Assembly (NCBI RefSeq): GCF_964656455.1
Contig: NC_135719.1
Coordinates: 71,040,283-71,104,282 of the forward strand
Direction: 5' to 3'
DNA from: Halichoerus grypus
Taxonomy: Eukaryota; Chordata; Mammalia; Carnivora; Phocidae
Length of the DNA: 64,000 bases
Within the stretch, counting starts at the first letter, position 1, and every line of letters begins with the position of its first letter. Positions 29,894-59,344 of the stretch are shown piece after piece. The translations under genes were made by a program, and so were the position numbers. Below the pieces are notes generated by a model that did not search any database, was not told the origin of the DNA, and saw only the letters and a list, made by a program, of their open reading frames with translations.

Positions 29894-30546
29894 AGAGAAT
29901 ATTTAAAAGACATGTATTTAAGGGTCATGATTTAATAAAATTTAGCAATTTTTATTGCTTCATTAAGGACATTCTTAAGTGAAGCTGACTCTTCTTTCTT
30001 TTCTCCTTCCCTTTTCCCTCCCTCCATACTCTCCTTGTTTCCTTTCTTTCTTCTGTCTGTCAGTCTTCACAGTGAGCAACTGAAACACCCTGGTGTTGCC
30101 GCCTTGCTTTGTTAAGGTACCAGAAGATTCACCCACCACTGGCTTTTGCACCATCAGTGCAAATGTCTAGGCAGTGAAAAAGGCAAATAACATCTTAGTA
30201 TTATTTTGACCTTGTGAAATCTCTGAAATGGCCTCTGGGACCTCCAAGGATCTGCAGACCACACACAACATTGCTGAGCTGTACAATGAAAACAAATCAA
30301 GAGTGAAAGGCCAGGAGACTGACGGCCATTGCTCCAGTATAAAGTCACAATACCTTGTCCAGTTTCCAGACCTGATTCAATCTTCAGATCTAGAACCTGT
30401 TGCCTGAAGGAGGGGTTATGTCCCTAGGAGGAAGGCTTTTGTAATACCAGGGTCATACAGCAATGATTTCCCTAGTCCTTCCCCAAGGGGACCCGTGGCC
30501 ATTTACTTGGGTAACTGCACACTGGGGAAAGTGAAATGCCCATTTT

Positions 30547-30706
30547 TTAAATTAAAGATTCTTATTTATCTGAGAGAGAGAGAGAGAGCAGGAGTGGGGG
30601 GAGGGTCAGAGGGAGAAGCCGACTCCCTGCCGAGCAGGGAGCCCGACTCGGGATAATGACCTGAGCCAAAGGCAGACGCTTAACTAACTGAGCCACCCAG
30701 GCGTCC
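30547..30706 (-). mobile_element. Can-SINE, antisense, internally shortened
   Basis: Tail 'aaagattcttatttatctgagagagagagag', body 'tccctgccgagcagggagcccgact', and head ending GGCGTCC at 30706. It lacks the 'gatcccaggaccctggg' segment. Confidence 0.85.
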
Positions 30707-30719
30707 ATGACCAAACATT

Positions 30720-32790
30720 TTAAGGTCATCCAGTGTCTGAATTATATTGATATCTGGGGACCCAAATCATCATCATGGCTCCCTGGAAGAGTGGCCCTGG
30801 GTAAAAATACGTATAGGCTCATGGGCTGTACAAATGTCGGTTAGAAGCTTAGAAAAAGCGATACTGGGGAATTGGGAACAAGGAGGTCTTGGGGAGAGGC
30901 ATGTGGATGTATCTCTGAGAGCAAGCACCAAGTGTGAAGATCTATATATTGCATGTTAATGCCCATCTGAGAGCCTCCACCAAGTAGATTGAATGACTTG
31001 GCTAGCTGAAGTTTGCCAGCCTCTGTCATCAACCACTCTTGTTGGCCCAATGGGCACATGAATAAACTGGCCATGTCGGCACAGAGGGAGGCTACACATA
31101 GGCATATTGTATATGGTGGCAAGGGTGGGTCCAACAGAATGGGCTCCCGCTCACCAAGGCTGATCTTACAATTGTTGCTGCCAGATGTTCAACCTGCCAG
31201 CAACAGATGGCCAACCAGCCCCTTGGTAACAAGTTGACTACATTGGACCTGTTCTTCTCTGGAAGGGTTGGTGATTAATCTTGACTTAAATCAGCATATA
31301 TTCTGGATATGGATTTCTCTTTCTTGCTAAAGGCCTCAACCAGCACCATTCCCTGAGGGCTTAAAGAGTATTTCATTTACTGACATGGAACCTTACATAA
31401 TGTAGTATCAGAGCAAGAGTGGGCAAAAGATCATGGAATCTTCTGGGACTATCATGTACTTTGCCACCCACTTAAGCTGACAGAGTAAAAGAAGAGCCTT
31501 TCAAAGGTGCAGCTGAAGGACCATTTTAGAGATGATGGGACACCCTGCACCCTATTCAATAACTATAATATGGTTCTGTTGTCCAATGGGTATGATAGAG
31601 AGGTCTAAGAAACAAGGGGTGAAAGGAAGAATAACCCCACTGAACATCACTCCCAGTGACCCTCTTGGGGGAATTTGCAGTTCCTATTCCTATAGTTCGA
31701 GGCTCTCTAGGTTTAGAGAATCTGGTTCCCAGATGTAGAACATTTCCACCAAGGGACAGAACAAGAATCCCACAAACTTGAAGTATGGCTGCTTTCTGTC
31801 CTTCAAACTCCTTGTGCCAAAAGACCCGTAGGCCAAAAAAAAGGGCGGGGGGGAGTCACATCCTCGTAGATGTACTTGACCCTGATCCTTTGGAAGAGAT
31901 AGGTTTGCTGCTACAATGGGTTCAGGGAAGAATATGTTTGGCACCCAGTTCATCCACTAGGTTATTTCTTGGTACACACTTGCCCAATTTTGATAGTAAG
32001 TGGACAAATGCAGCAGCCTGGTTTGAGAAGGACATGGTGATTAGAGGCTCATATCCCTTAGGAATGAGGATCTGAGTCATTTCACCAGGTAAGCCAACTC
32101 GACTCACAGGCATACAAGTTGACGGTAAAGAGAATCTAGAGTGGGTAATGGTTGGGGAGTGGGGGATGCTAAATATCAGTTATGTCACCAAGACAAGCTG
32201 TAATAGTGGGGGCTATAGTTCATGCCACTCACCTTCTCATAAGTTTCCCAGGGAAAGCAATCACCAGAATCCTGGAGGAGTGATTCCAGGTAGAGCAAGC
32301 TTAGCATATGAAGTAGGTCTGAACTGTGCACAGTAGGTCCTGCTGTGGTCGCTATGGTGCCTTTGGGACATCCTGCCTTTGGGACAAAGAAGCTTATCCC
32401 CATGTTGCCAAAAGTGCTGGCCGGTGATGGCTGAGAGATGAGTCTCTCCCCGGGGAATTCCTTAAGCCACCAAAGGGAGGGGCCTTGCCTGACTTCATGA
32501 GCCCTTCCTAGGGCTAATCTGGCCAATGTAGGGGTTCAAAGGACCAGTCCTCTTGCCCCAGTTGGGGCCACCTCAACTTGCCTCTGAAGGGTCATCTCAA
32601 CCCTAAAGTTCCTTGTAGAGGTGTCCTTTGTGGTGACTGCATCGTTGATCATTTTCTACCCGCCCACCCCTGTCCTGATTCTTTCCCTCCCTCAGGTGTG
32701 CTGTGTTGCTTCTGAGAGCACCTCCCAATAAACTTCCCACAAGCAAATCTCTGTCTCATAATGTTTCATGAAAAGCCTGACCTAAGACTG
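30720..32790 (+). mobile_element. ERVL-like endogenous retrovirus debris (internal part plus 3' LTR)
   Basis: Internal sequence of retroviral style runs from about 30720, broken by many stops and small indels, with no intact frame. Near 32540-32790 it ends in an LTR-like segment with AATAAACTTCC at about 32728, followed by 'caaatctctgtctcataatg' and 'cctgacctaagac', a common end of mammalian ERVL/MaLR LTRs. It is an ancient, inactive copy; class ERVL versus MaLR is uncertain. Confidence 0.5.
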
Positions 32791-33058
32791 TCACCTAAGA
32801 TTTTAACCTTAGGACCCCAGAGAACAAGCCTAAGCATCTGAAGGTGGACCTCGGGGACCACCAGTGTCTTCCATGCTGCGATTTTCTCTAACAGTCCTCA
32901 CAGCGTGTTGTGTGCTTCCTCCATCCTCGCTGCCCTTCAGCAAATGTTCTCCAGCTTGTGTGTTTCCTCATGATAAAGCACCCTAAACTGAGGTCCCCGA
33001 GTATCTCAGTTGTGGTCTGACATGCGTGCCAAGAATGAGAAGGGGCTGAGTCTTTCTT

Positions 33059-33255
33059 GGTTCTTCAGCCTTGGCTGCACACTGGAACCAAGGGTGACGC
33101 TCTTGAGAAGTCCAGACTCCTCACCTTCCTTCCCTCTCCCCATTCACCCATTCTGGGTCCTGGCTCAGAGGGTCTGGATACAGCAAGTTTCACAGTGTTC
33201 CCAGAGCTTCCCAGGCCATTCTGATTGATATCAAGATGGAGAATCACTGGGCTCA
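33059..33255 (+). repeat. hAT-Charlie type (MER5-like) fragment
   Basis: The pattern 'ggctgcacactggaacca ... cattctgattgatatcaagatggagaatcactgggct' matches the ends and middle of MER5-like elements ('...gaaccactg'). Confidence 0.55.
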
Positions 33256-34124
33256 GTCCTTCAATTTAGCAGCCTGAGAGTCTGTCCGCTTAGTAAGCAG
33301 CCTTTTCATTTGACTCATATGGAGTTGGCTGTCAGCGAAAACCCTCAGTTTTATTCACACATGCTTCTGCTAAAGCCGCCGCTTCCCCACCGTGTCCTTG
33401 TACACTTGGTACCTTGGAGCCGAGCCCGGATCTCTCAGTTAAGCCCTGTTCATTTTACCTTATGAGGTTCAGGTTGCTGCTCCATCCAGCAGGTTAGGAT
33501 GTTTTGGGACCCTGAGTGTATCTCCCAACATATTCCCCGTCCTCACTGGCTTCCTGCTACCCACAAAGGTGAGGGGCTTGTTCACTGTGGCTTTACCCAG
33601 GCCCTGATAAAGAGGTGGACCAGCACAGGAGGAAGGACAAAACCAGCTGACAAGGTCAGCTCCGAGGGCATTCCTTATGTGCAATGCACCATGCCCACCT
33701 GGAGAAGGACATCATCTAACTTCCTTGCATCGCACTCATAAAAACTGATCCATCTCACAGGGAGATAAACAGAGGCAGAGAATATGAATACTGCGTCCAA
33801 GAACATCCTGCTGGGGTAGGAGCCAATCTTTCCTGCCATCTGCAGCTCTCGTCTCTAGGTTTATCACCGGTCAGAGGAAAGGCAGGAGAGAAAAGTGACG
33901 AGGTTGTCCCTTCTGATTAGAAAGAGAAAGATTTTTAGAGTTGGAAGGAATCTGAGAAAGAATCAAAAGCTTAATAGATCAGGGAGCACAGGTAACTTGC
34001 CAAGATCTCACGGCAAACTTTTGCTCTGGTTGAGACTAAACTCTGGGTTTTTGAGGATGGGCCCAGTGCTCACTCAGCTATACCTTCAGGTAGGTTTGAT
34101 GGCACGTCAAAGGGAAACACAGGT

Positions 34125-34397
34125 GGGGTGCGTGGGTGGCTCAGTCAGTTAAGCATCGGATCCTTGATTTCGGCTCAGGTCATGATCTCATGGGGCGTGG
34201 GATCGAGCCCCGTGATGGGCTCAGTGCGGAGTCTGCTTGGGATTCTTTCCCTCTTCCTCTGTCTCCCCGCCTTGCTCTCCCACCGCCCCCCCTGCACATG
34301 CTCTCTCTCAAATAAGTCTTTTAAATAAATAAATAAATAAGATTCTCTCTCTCCCTCTCCTTCTGCCCCTCTCCCTCTCTAAAAAACCCCAAAAAAC
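34125..34397 (+). mobile_element. Can-SINE with long CT-rich and (AAAT)n tail
   Basis: Head GGGGTGCGTGGGTGGCTCAG, then a body close to the 'ccttgatttcggctcaggtcatgatctca' subtype, an (AAAT)n tract and a CT-rich tail. Flanked by AAAGGGAAACACA / AAAGGGAAATACA. Confidence 0.88.
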
Positions 34398-35019
34398 AAA
34401 GGGAAATACACATGGGACTTATTTTAAGTCCCAGATGGTTTCTTCTATGATTCTAGAAGGGCTTGGCATAGGAGGACAGGCAATGTCTTCCCCCGGGGCT
34501 TTGGCAGAGAACTCTTGACAGTCTCTCCTCTCCTCCCCAAGGGACCAGAAGCCCAGCCCCTGCCTCTCAGCACCTGCCTCCATCCCCAGCCCTAGCTCTC
34601 AGCATGCAGAGGTGGCTGGGTCTGGAGCCACAGCCGGACATACAGCTGGACTGGTGGACGGCTCCTGGTCCTCACTCTCACACCTGCCTCATCAGCTGTG
34701 GGGCTGTGGTGGTTAAAGGTGGTGGGAGGTTGGCCCTTGTCCATGAGTCGAGTGCTCGTGCTTATGACTTCATGAGCTCAGCCCACCTGCTTGAACAGGG
34801 GACAGCCTGCTTCCAGTCTACAGCCAGGAGCACCCCTTACTCAGCCTGCCCTGGGAAGATACATCAGTCCCTGATCCACACAAACTGCTGAGAAAAAAAA
34901 ATCAATCCAAAATGCACATCAGCGAAGACGCTTGCTGTGGAAAGAACACCATTTATACTGAGGAGGGAGTAATACGAACTGTATTTCCCTTGCCGGTGTC
35001 TGCTAATAAATAATGGTAA

Positions 35020-35215
35020 TAAATAATGATAAGGACACTATTAAGCTCATGTGCAGACACCATATTAAGTACTTTACATACATTATATTGTTGAGGTATT
35101 ATGATCCCCACTTTCTAGGTGAGAAAGAGGAGGCCCAGGAAGTTACGTATCACAAGATAGGCCAGCTTGTTAGCAGCTAGGTTCATGGAGCAGTGAGTGT
35201 GACTCCCTGTGATGG
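35020..35215 (-). repeat. MIR SINE, antisense
   Basis: Shows 'ccatattaagtactttacatacattata', 'atccccactttctaggtgagaaa' and 'agcagctaggttcatgg'. Confidence 0.8.
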
Positions 35216-35703
35216 TCTGGGAAGCAGACCCCCGAGGATACAACAACCAAGGCATCTTCATTACAGAGGTAGCTAGCCATTGGCCTGAGAGGCACTCTGG
35301 GCCTCCAGGCTCCCAAACCCCACTGCTTTAACAGGTAAGTCATGGAATCAGATAAGAAACCAATCTAATCTGACTCTCCTGTTTGGCTATAACCTGAAGA
35401 TCGGAGTTCAACTTCCACTACTAATCTCTGATTAACAGGTTGAGAAACCACAGCACAAGGTCCCCACATAACACTGACAAGTGAGCATTCCAGACCTGCC
35501 TCCTGGGTTCTAGGCACCAGCGTTTCCTTGGGAGGCATTACGTTGAATGTAAGTTCTTAACCGCCAAAGCTCACACGTGCCAAACTCTCCAGCAAACATG
35601 TCTCTGTGGATCACGCATGACACAGACCCACTAGTGACTTCCTAGAGAGTCGCCCTTCCCTGGATCCCCAGCCTTTCCCTAGGAGGCACGTGCTTTCCAG
35701 TGT

Positions 35704-35721
35704 GTCCACCAGGGGGCATCC
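35704..35721 (+). promoter_or_regulatory. Near-perfect CTCF motif upstream of PLCB2
   Basis: GTCCACCAGGGGGCATCC contains the core CCACCAGGGGGC exactly. It lies 2.2 kb upstream of the PLCB2 start codon, at the boundary between repeat-rich sequence and the PLCB2 promoter region, and 25 bp from a strong G-quadruplex motif. Confidence 0.55.
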
Positions 35722-35743
35722 TTGCCCTTCTACGTTCTGCCCT

Positions 35744-35774
35744 GGGGGGGGTGGGGGGGTTGGGGGGCGATGGG
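35744..35774 (+). other. G-quadruplex motif
   Basis: Four G-runs of 8, 7, 6 and 3 with loops T, TT and CGAT. Very short loops predict a stable quadruplex on the plus strand. Confidence 0.7.
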
Positions 35775-36863
35775 CAGAGAGTGTGGGGTGCCTGCTACTC
35801 AGCTCAGCCCAGGAGCCCCATTTCCCAAACTGGTTATTCATGTCACCTCCCTGATTTTCTCCATATCCACCCCACCATTATTTACACAATATTTTTCTTT
35901 GTCGTTTCACATTTTAAGAAACCTAAGTGTATTTTTAAAAGAAAAAGAAGTTCTCTTTGATGAAGGTTTTCCTGGCTCCCCTTGCTGCATGAATTTCTTG
36001 CATTCTGAGGGCTGCTGGGTAGGATGAGGGCAGGAGAGTACAGGCCCCAATGAAGCTACAATTGGGGGTCTCAACGGGGTCCAGGCATGGCCATCACTGG
36101 ACAAAGATGGGTGAGGCTCTCTTCTGTGGATTAGAGCCTCAACCTTCAGAGCCCAAGATCGACAGGATCAGAGTAAGGAGTACTGAAATCTCTGCCTTCC
36201 TTGTGGCATCCCCAGTGGCATCCCTGACAGGAGAGGAGCCTGTCTCTTGTCCTTCCCCAGGCTGAGGGAGAGGGAGGGGATTATCTTTCCAGGCAGACAA
36301 GAGGGAGGGACTTGGGTGCAGGAGACAGGTGTAGGGTCTTTGGGAAAGGGCCAGGATTTCCCTTGCAAAATCCATTCAAACCGACCAAGGGTGAACCTGA
36401 TCCCAGGGAGGGAACAGGGAACTTCCAGGGCACCAGAGGGGCCCCCAGAGGGGCACAAGGCTGGAGGGAGGTGGGGAGGAGAGATGAGAGACTGAAGGCT
36501 TGGAGGGAGGGGACAGAGGATGAGTCCTGAGAGCAGAGGGCAGGAAAGCAGGGAGGAGTTCCACAGCTGCTTCCACAGGCTGTGAGGTCTTGTTACGGGA
36601 TCCACCCCACTGGTCTTGGACTTTTGGAATCGTTTTTCTGGGGGGGTATTTTTGTGCTAGGAATCCCCCTATCTCCAGCCCTCTGTCCTCTTATCCTGGC
36701 CCAGACTGGCCAGCAGAAGCAGTTTAGGGCCTGGGTGAGGGTCCCACAGTTGTTTGGGGGTGGCACAAAGGCCCACGGTGGGCCCTAGAGCAGAAAGGCA
36801 GGCCCTGAGAGGGGAAGGAAGTCCCAGGCAGAGCTCCCTGCTCCCCCAGCTAAGTTTAGAAGG

Positions 36864-36898
36864 GTGATAAAGAGGAGCAGTTTAGGCAAGAGGAAGTG
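36864..36898 (+). promoter_or_regulatory. PLCB2: GATA and PU.1/ETS motif pair upstream of PLCB2
   Basis: TGATAA at 36865-36870 and AGAGGAAGTG at 36889-36898 lie about 25 bp apart, 1.05 kb before the start codon. PLCB2 is expressed mainly in blood cells, where such factors act; the motifs are short, so this is suggestive only. Confidence 0.3.
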
Positions 36899-37735
36899 GG
36901 TTGGCTGAGCGAGGCTGGGACTGAGCTCCCTGGGCCCGGTCAGTGTTAGGTTCATGCACCCCGAGAAGAAACCCAGAGCTGAGGCCCCTCTAAGCAGCCT
37001 CCTGCTCCAGTTTTCTCACCCCAGGCCCTGGGCACAGAGCAGAGGAGAGAGCCTGGCAAGAGAGTGCAGTGGAGGCTGGTGGCCCAGGGTTGCTGCGGGT
37101 GGAGTCATGTCTGGGCTATGGAGGTTCCGGGCCTCTGCCAGGCCCAGAGGGTCAAGCGGAGTTACGTGTGGTGGCGGGTGAGAGGCGTGATTGCCTCACT
37201 TCTACCTCATTTTCATGTGAGGAAGCATTGAGAAAGAGGAGCTGGGTGTTCAGCAAACTTTACTTATTCAAAACACCCAATCCCAGCTGGGCCCTACCCC
37301 ACCTTCAACTCCCACGTCCAGGGTGGTCCCAGCCCCCTCAGCCCCTGGAAGAGACTCCTATACTTTAGAGCCCACCTCTGTGGAGGTCCCTTCCCCTGGG
37401 GAGCTCCTGACACCCTTCCCTCAGGCCCAGCCTGGGCAATAGTATCCCCACGTGGTCCCCATATTGTTCCTTTCTAGCCCCTCAGCTTCATCTGACCGGA
37501 GACTACCCCTGGGACTGAGCCCCCCCGCCCCCGCCCCCCAGCCCTGGCTCCAGGGAGACTGGCCTCAGAAGCTGCCTCTCAGTCCTGAAGAGCACAGAGA
37601 AGGAAGCCCTGAGCAGGAAGTGCTGAGGCACAGGGTGAGGGGGGGCGGCTTTGCAGAGGGGAGCCTAACCTCCCTGGGCAGGAACAGTGACCACAGCCCC
37701 CCTACCCCCCCTGAAGGCAGGTGGGAGGAGGCCGA

Positions 37736-37946
37736 TTTAAAAGGCAGATGGGCCTCTGGCCAGAGCGTTCAGCTCTGCCGCCAGCCACGGCCACCCGTGG
37801 GCTCTAAGAGTATCCAGACTTCCGGACCCTCTCAGGGCGGGTGCCATGTGAGCCCAGCTTGGCTCACCTCCAGCCAGCCTTCCTTCCTTCCCTCCTCCTG
37901 CCCGCGTGGGCCTGCCCAGCTTCTCTAGAGAGGGACGCTCAGCACC
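37736..37946 (+). promoter_or_regulatory. PLCB2: PLCB2 core promoter and 5' leader
   Basis: TTTAAAA at 37736-37742 could serve as a TATA-like box, placing initiation near 37770 and giving a leader of about 175 nt. No CpG island is present, which fits a tissue-restricted gene. The leader holds a start-stop element ATGTGA at 37846-37851 (-3 G), upstream of the main ATG, which has good context (CACCATGT). The exact start site is not provable here. Confidence 0.4.
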
Positions 37947-57065
<19,119 letters not shown>

Positions 57066-58530
57066 TGCCCTCATCCTACTGGGACATTCTGTAAGGACAT
57101 TCACTCTTCTCTGGGATGAGGCTCCATCCCCGCAGGAGGAAAGACCCTAGCATTCTAAGGCTGTGGGAAGCAGGGGCTCTTTTGGACTCTGGAGCTCCCT
57201 CCTCAACAGCCAGGCTAGCAGAGGAGGCGGGAACCAGGTACCCTCAGGGGGAGGGGCCCATCTGAGGTTTAGAGGTCCTCTCCAATCTGACTTCCTACTC
57301 CATCCTTCTTCTCTGCCTCTGACTAAGTGTCAAATATAAAATTGTTGAGGGCAAAAGGATATGGACTGGGAGGCAGGAAATGGGGTCCTGGCCCCACTCC
57401 ACCTTCCCTAGTGTGCAACTCGTGGTGCCCCACTCTCGACTCCACGTCCTTACCTGGAGGGCTAGGCCTAGCTCCCTGGAACCTCCACTCTAGCGCCTCT
57501 AGGTCAAACGGGACCGAACTCCAAACCCTCCTGCTGTGAGGCCCCTTCTCAGACCTGTCCTGAGCTGGCCTCCTTGTCAGTTCCCTGATACAGAGCCTGG
57601 CACTACCTCCACGCTCCCTGGGGCTGGCTGCTTCCAGGGTCCCAGGCTGAGGTCCCTTCCCTGGCCTCCTGCCTCTGGGGGATGGGAGGCTCACATGGAA
57701 AAGCTGCCTCAGCAGTCTGAGACAACTGGGCCTCTGGTTAGTAGGGAGGGCTAAGGAAGGCCTTTGGGGCACTCTCCTAGGCCTGAGGGGGGTACTTCCT
57801 AGTATGTACCCCCACTCAGCCTGCCTGATGAGGTCAGTATCATTTTCTCTCCTGACTTTATGAAGTTTATTTATTTTTCCCCTTACTCCTACTAAAGAGA
57901 ACCCTGTCCCAATATTTCCTGCCTAAACCTGGCCTTTGTTCTACAGCTAAGAAATGGGGGGCAGGGGGGAGCATGCTGCTGAAATGAAATGGCCTGGAGG
58001 AAAAACCCTTGGGAGCTGAACCCCAGGGTGAGGTCCCTTTAAGAGCCCAGTGGAATGGCCCCGCTTCTGGGCCTGAAGGGGATTCACTTCCCCTTCTGCC
58101 GGCCCTGATGCCACAACCACTGGAAAATGAGGTCACCCCTCTTCTCCACGCCCCCATCCAGACGTGGCCCTTCCTTGTCTCCATCCTCAGGGCTGCAGCA
58201 GAAGAGCCTAGTGCAAAGGTGCCCCCTCCCTCTTGGGGAGCTGTGAACCTCCAGGCCACCTGGGCCCCTTTAGGCAGACTTAGAGTGGTCAGATTCTACC
58301 AGGTAGTTATGGTTGAACCCAATACTTGCTCGAAAGGGGTTTGTGGGGCAGCTGTTCACTGCACCTATAGCATGGTCCCAAATCCCAGATGGGAACAGGC
58401 ACTGGCTTGGGAGAGGCCAAGCGGGGGACTGGTTCTGGGAAGAGGTTGTTTTCTTATCAGAGAGTTATAACAAATGCCATTAGCTCTGAGCACCTGTGCC
58501 TTCGGAAAATAAACGGAACCACCGCCACCA
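57066..58530 (+). other. PLCB2: PLCB2 3' UTR (upper bound)
   Basis: After the TGA at 57063-57065 the first canonical AATAAA is at 58508. Variant signals occur earlier (for example ATATAAA at about 57334, ACTAAA at about 57892), so the usual 3' end may be closer. No other gene seen. Confidence 0.4.
58508..58513 (+). terminator. PLCB2: Candidate PLCB2 polyadenylation signal
   Basis: AATAAA in 'cggaaaataaacggaacc'. The only canonical hexamer in the 1.5 kb after the stop codon; downstream GT-richness is poor, so confidence is low. Confidence 0.3.
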
Positions 58531-59309
58531 CCCTCCATCCCTTTGGGGCCCTGACCCCCGGGATCCTAGCATTCCCTGGCTGCAGGCTGAGACCAGGGGT
58601 CCTGCCCATTCACAGCAGTAAGGCCTGTCACTGACACGTCCAGCTTGCATACACACTGGATACAGCCGACGGTGGACACTTGTACCCCGGAGCCGTGCCC
58701 TGTCTTTAGCTCTCCTGCTGGGCACTCAACTGCCCCATCTCCCTGCCAACCCAGGGGTAGAGCCATGCAGGGATGAGGGCCCAGGCCAGAGGAATTCACT
58801 GACCCAGGCACGTGGGCATAAGCCAGAGCCAGTACCAGAGAGAGCCCACTGGGGAGTCCCTAGCTTTTGCCAGCGACTGCTGAGGGGGAAGGAGAAACTG
58901 CCTTCCCCTAGCCTCTCCGCCAGGCCAGGCAGAGTCTCTGGGCCCCCAGCGTGGAACTGGGAAGCCCAGGAATGGGCTAGGAGATGCAGTCCTGCCTCCT
59001 GGAGAGGCCTCTGCGTAGCAGGTTGGGGGCTTCCCAGGGGGCCAGGCCCAGATACCCACCTCCCTGCTTTCTGTCCTCTGGAAAAAGAGCGAGGTGCCCC
59101 TGGGAAAATGCCCTAGTCTTTGGGCCCTGGAGGTGAGTTCACTTCTGGCTGCAGGGGATGTGCAGGGGAGGAGTTAATGCCCTCCCTCAGGGCCCGGGGT
59201 AGGTGAATTCCTGCTGTGTATCTGTGGGGCTGGGACAAAGTTCCCTGTCCAGTCATTGTGCCTCCCTTTTACATTAAGGGAAGGGTCCCTACCCCCTTCT
59301 CAGTCCCAT

Positions 59310-59344
59310 TGCTGACTCAGATACCAGAGTCCCCTGCTGACTCA
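59310..59344 (+). promoter_or_regulatory. Twin TGCTGACTCA motifs (MARE/AP-1)
   Basis: TGCTGACTCAG at 59310-59320 and TGCTGACTCA at 59335-59344 are in the same orientation, 25 bp apart. They match the half-plus-core of the Maf recognition element TGCTGACTCAGCA and contain the AP-1 core TGACTCA. Confidence 0.4.

Larger units (their letters stand above)
28649..30268 (+). mobile_element. Large hAT-superfamily DNA transposon remnant, interrupted by SINEs
   Basis: The left terminus CAGTGGTTCTCAAACC at 28649 is a hAT end. The body 'cactcttgaaaactgacgtctccaaagcg ... gggttatatctattgac' continues in recognisable order to 'gaaatggcctctgggacctccaaggatctgcagaccacac' at about 30268, which resembles the opposite end. 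About 230 bp in the middle is SINE sequence. All frames are broken, so there is no active transposase. Family name not assigned. Confidence 0.6.
24721..37735. other. Long gene-free region between INAFM2 and PLCB2 promoters
   Basis: No spliceable coding exon was recognised. The main contents are an ERV1-like LTR (25975), microsatellites (25843, 27888), MIRs (27500, 35020), a large broken hAT element (28649-30268), ERVL-like debris (30720-32790), SINEs (29666, 30547, 34125) and a hAT fragment (33059). The rest (for example 26540-27490, 27950-28640, 33260-34120) is unassigned; 28050-28600 may be internal retroviral debris but I could not tie it to a family. Confidence 0.55.
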
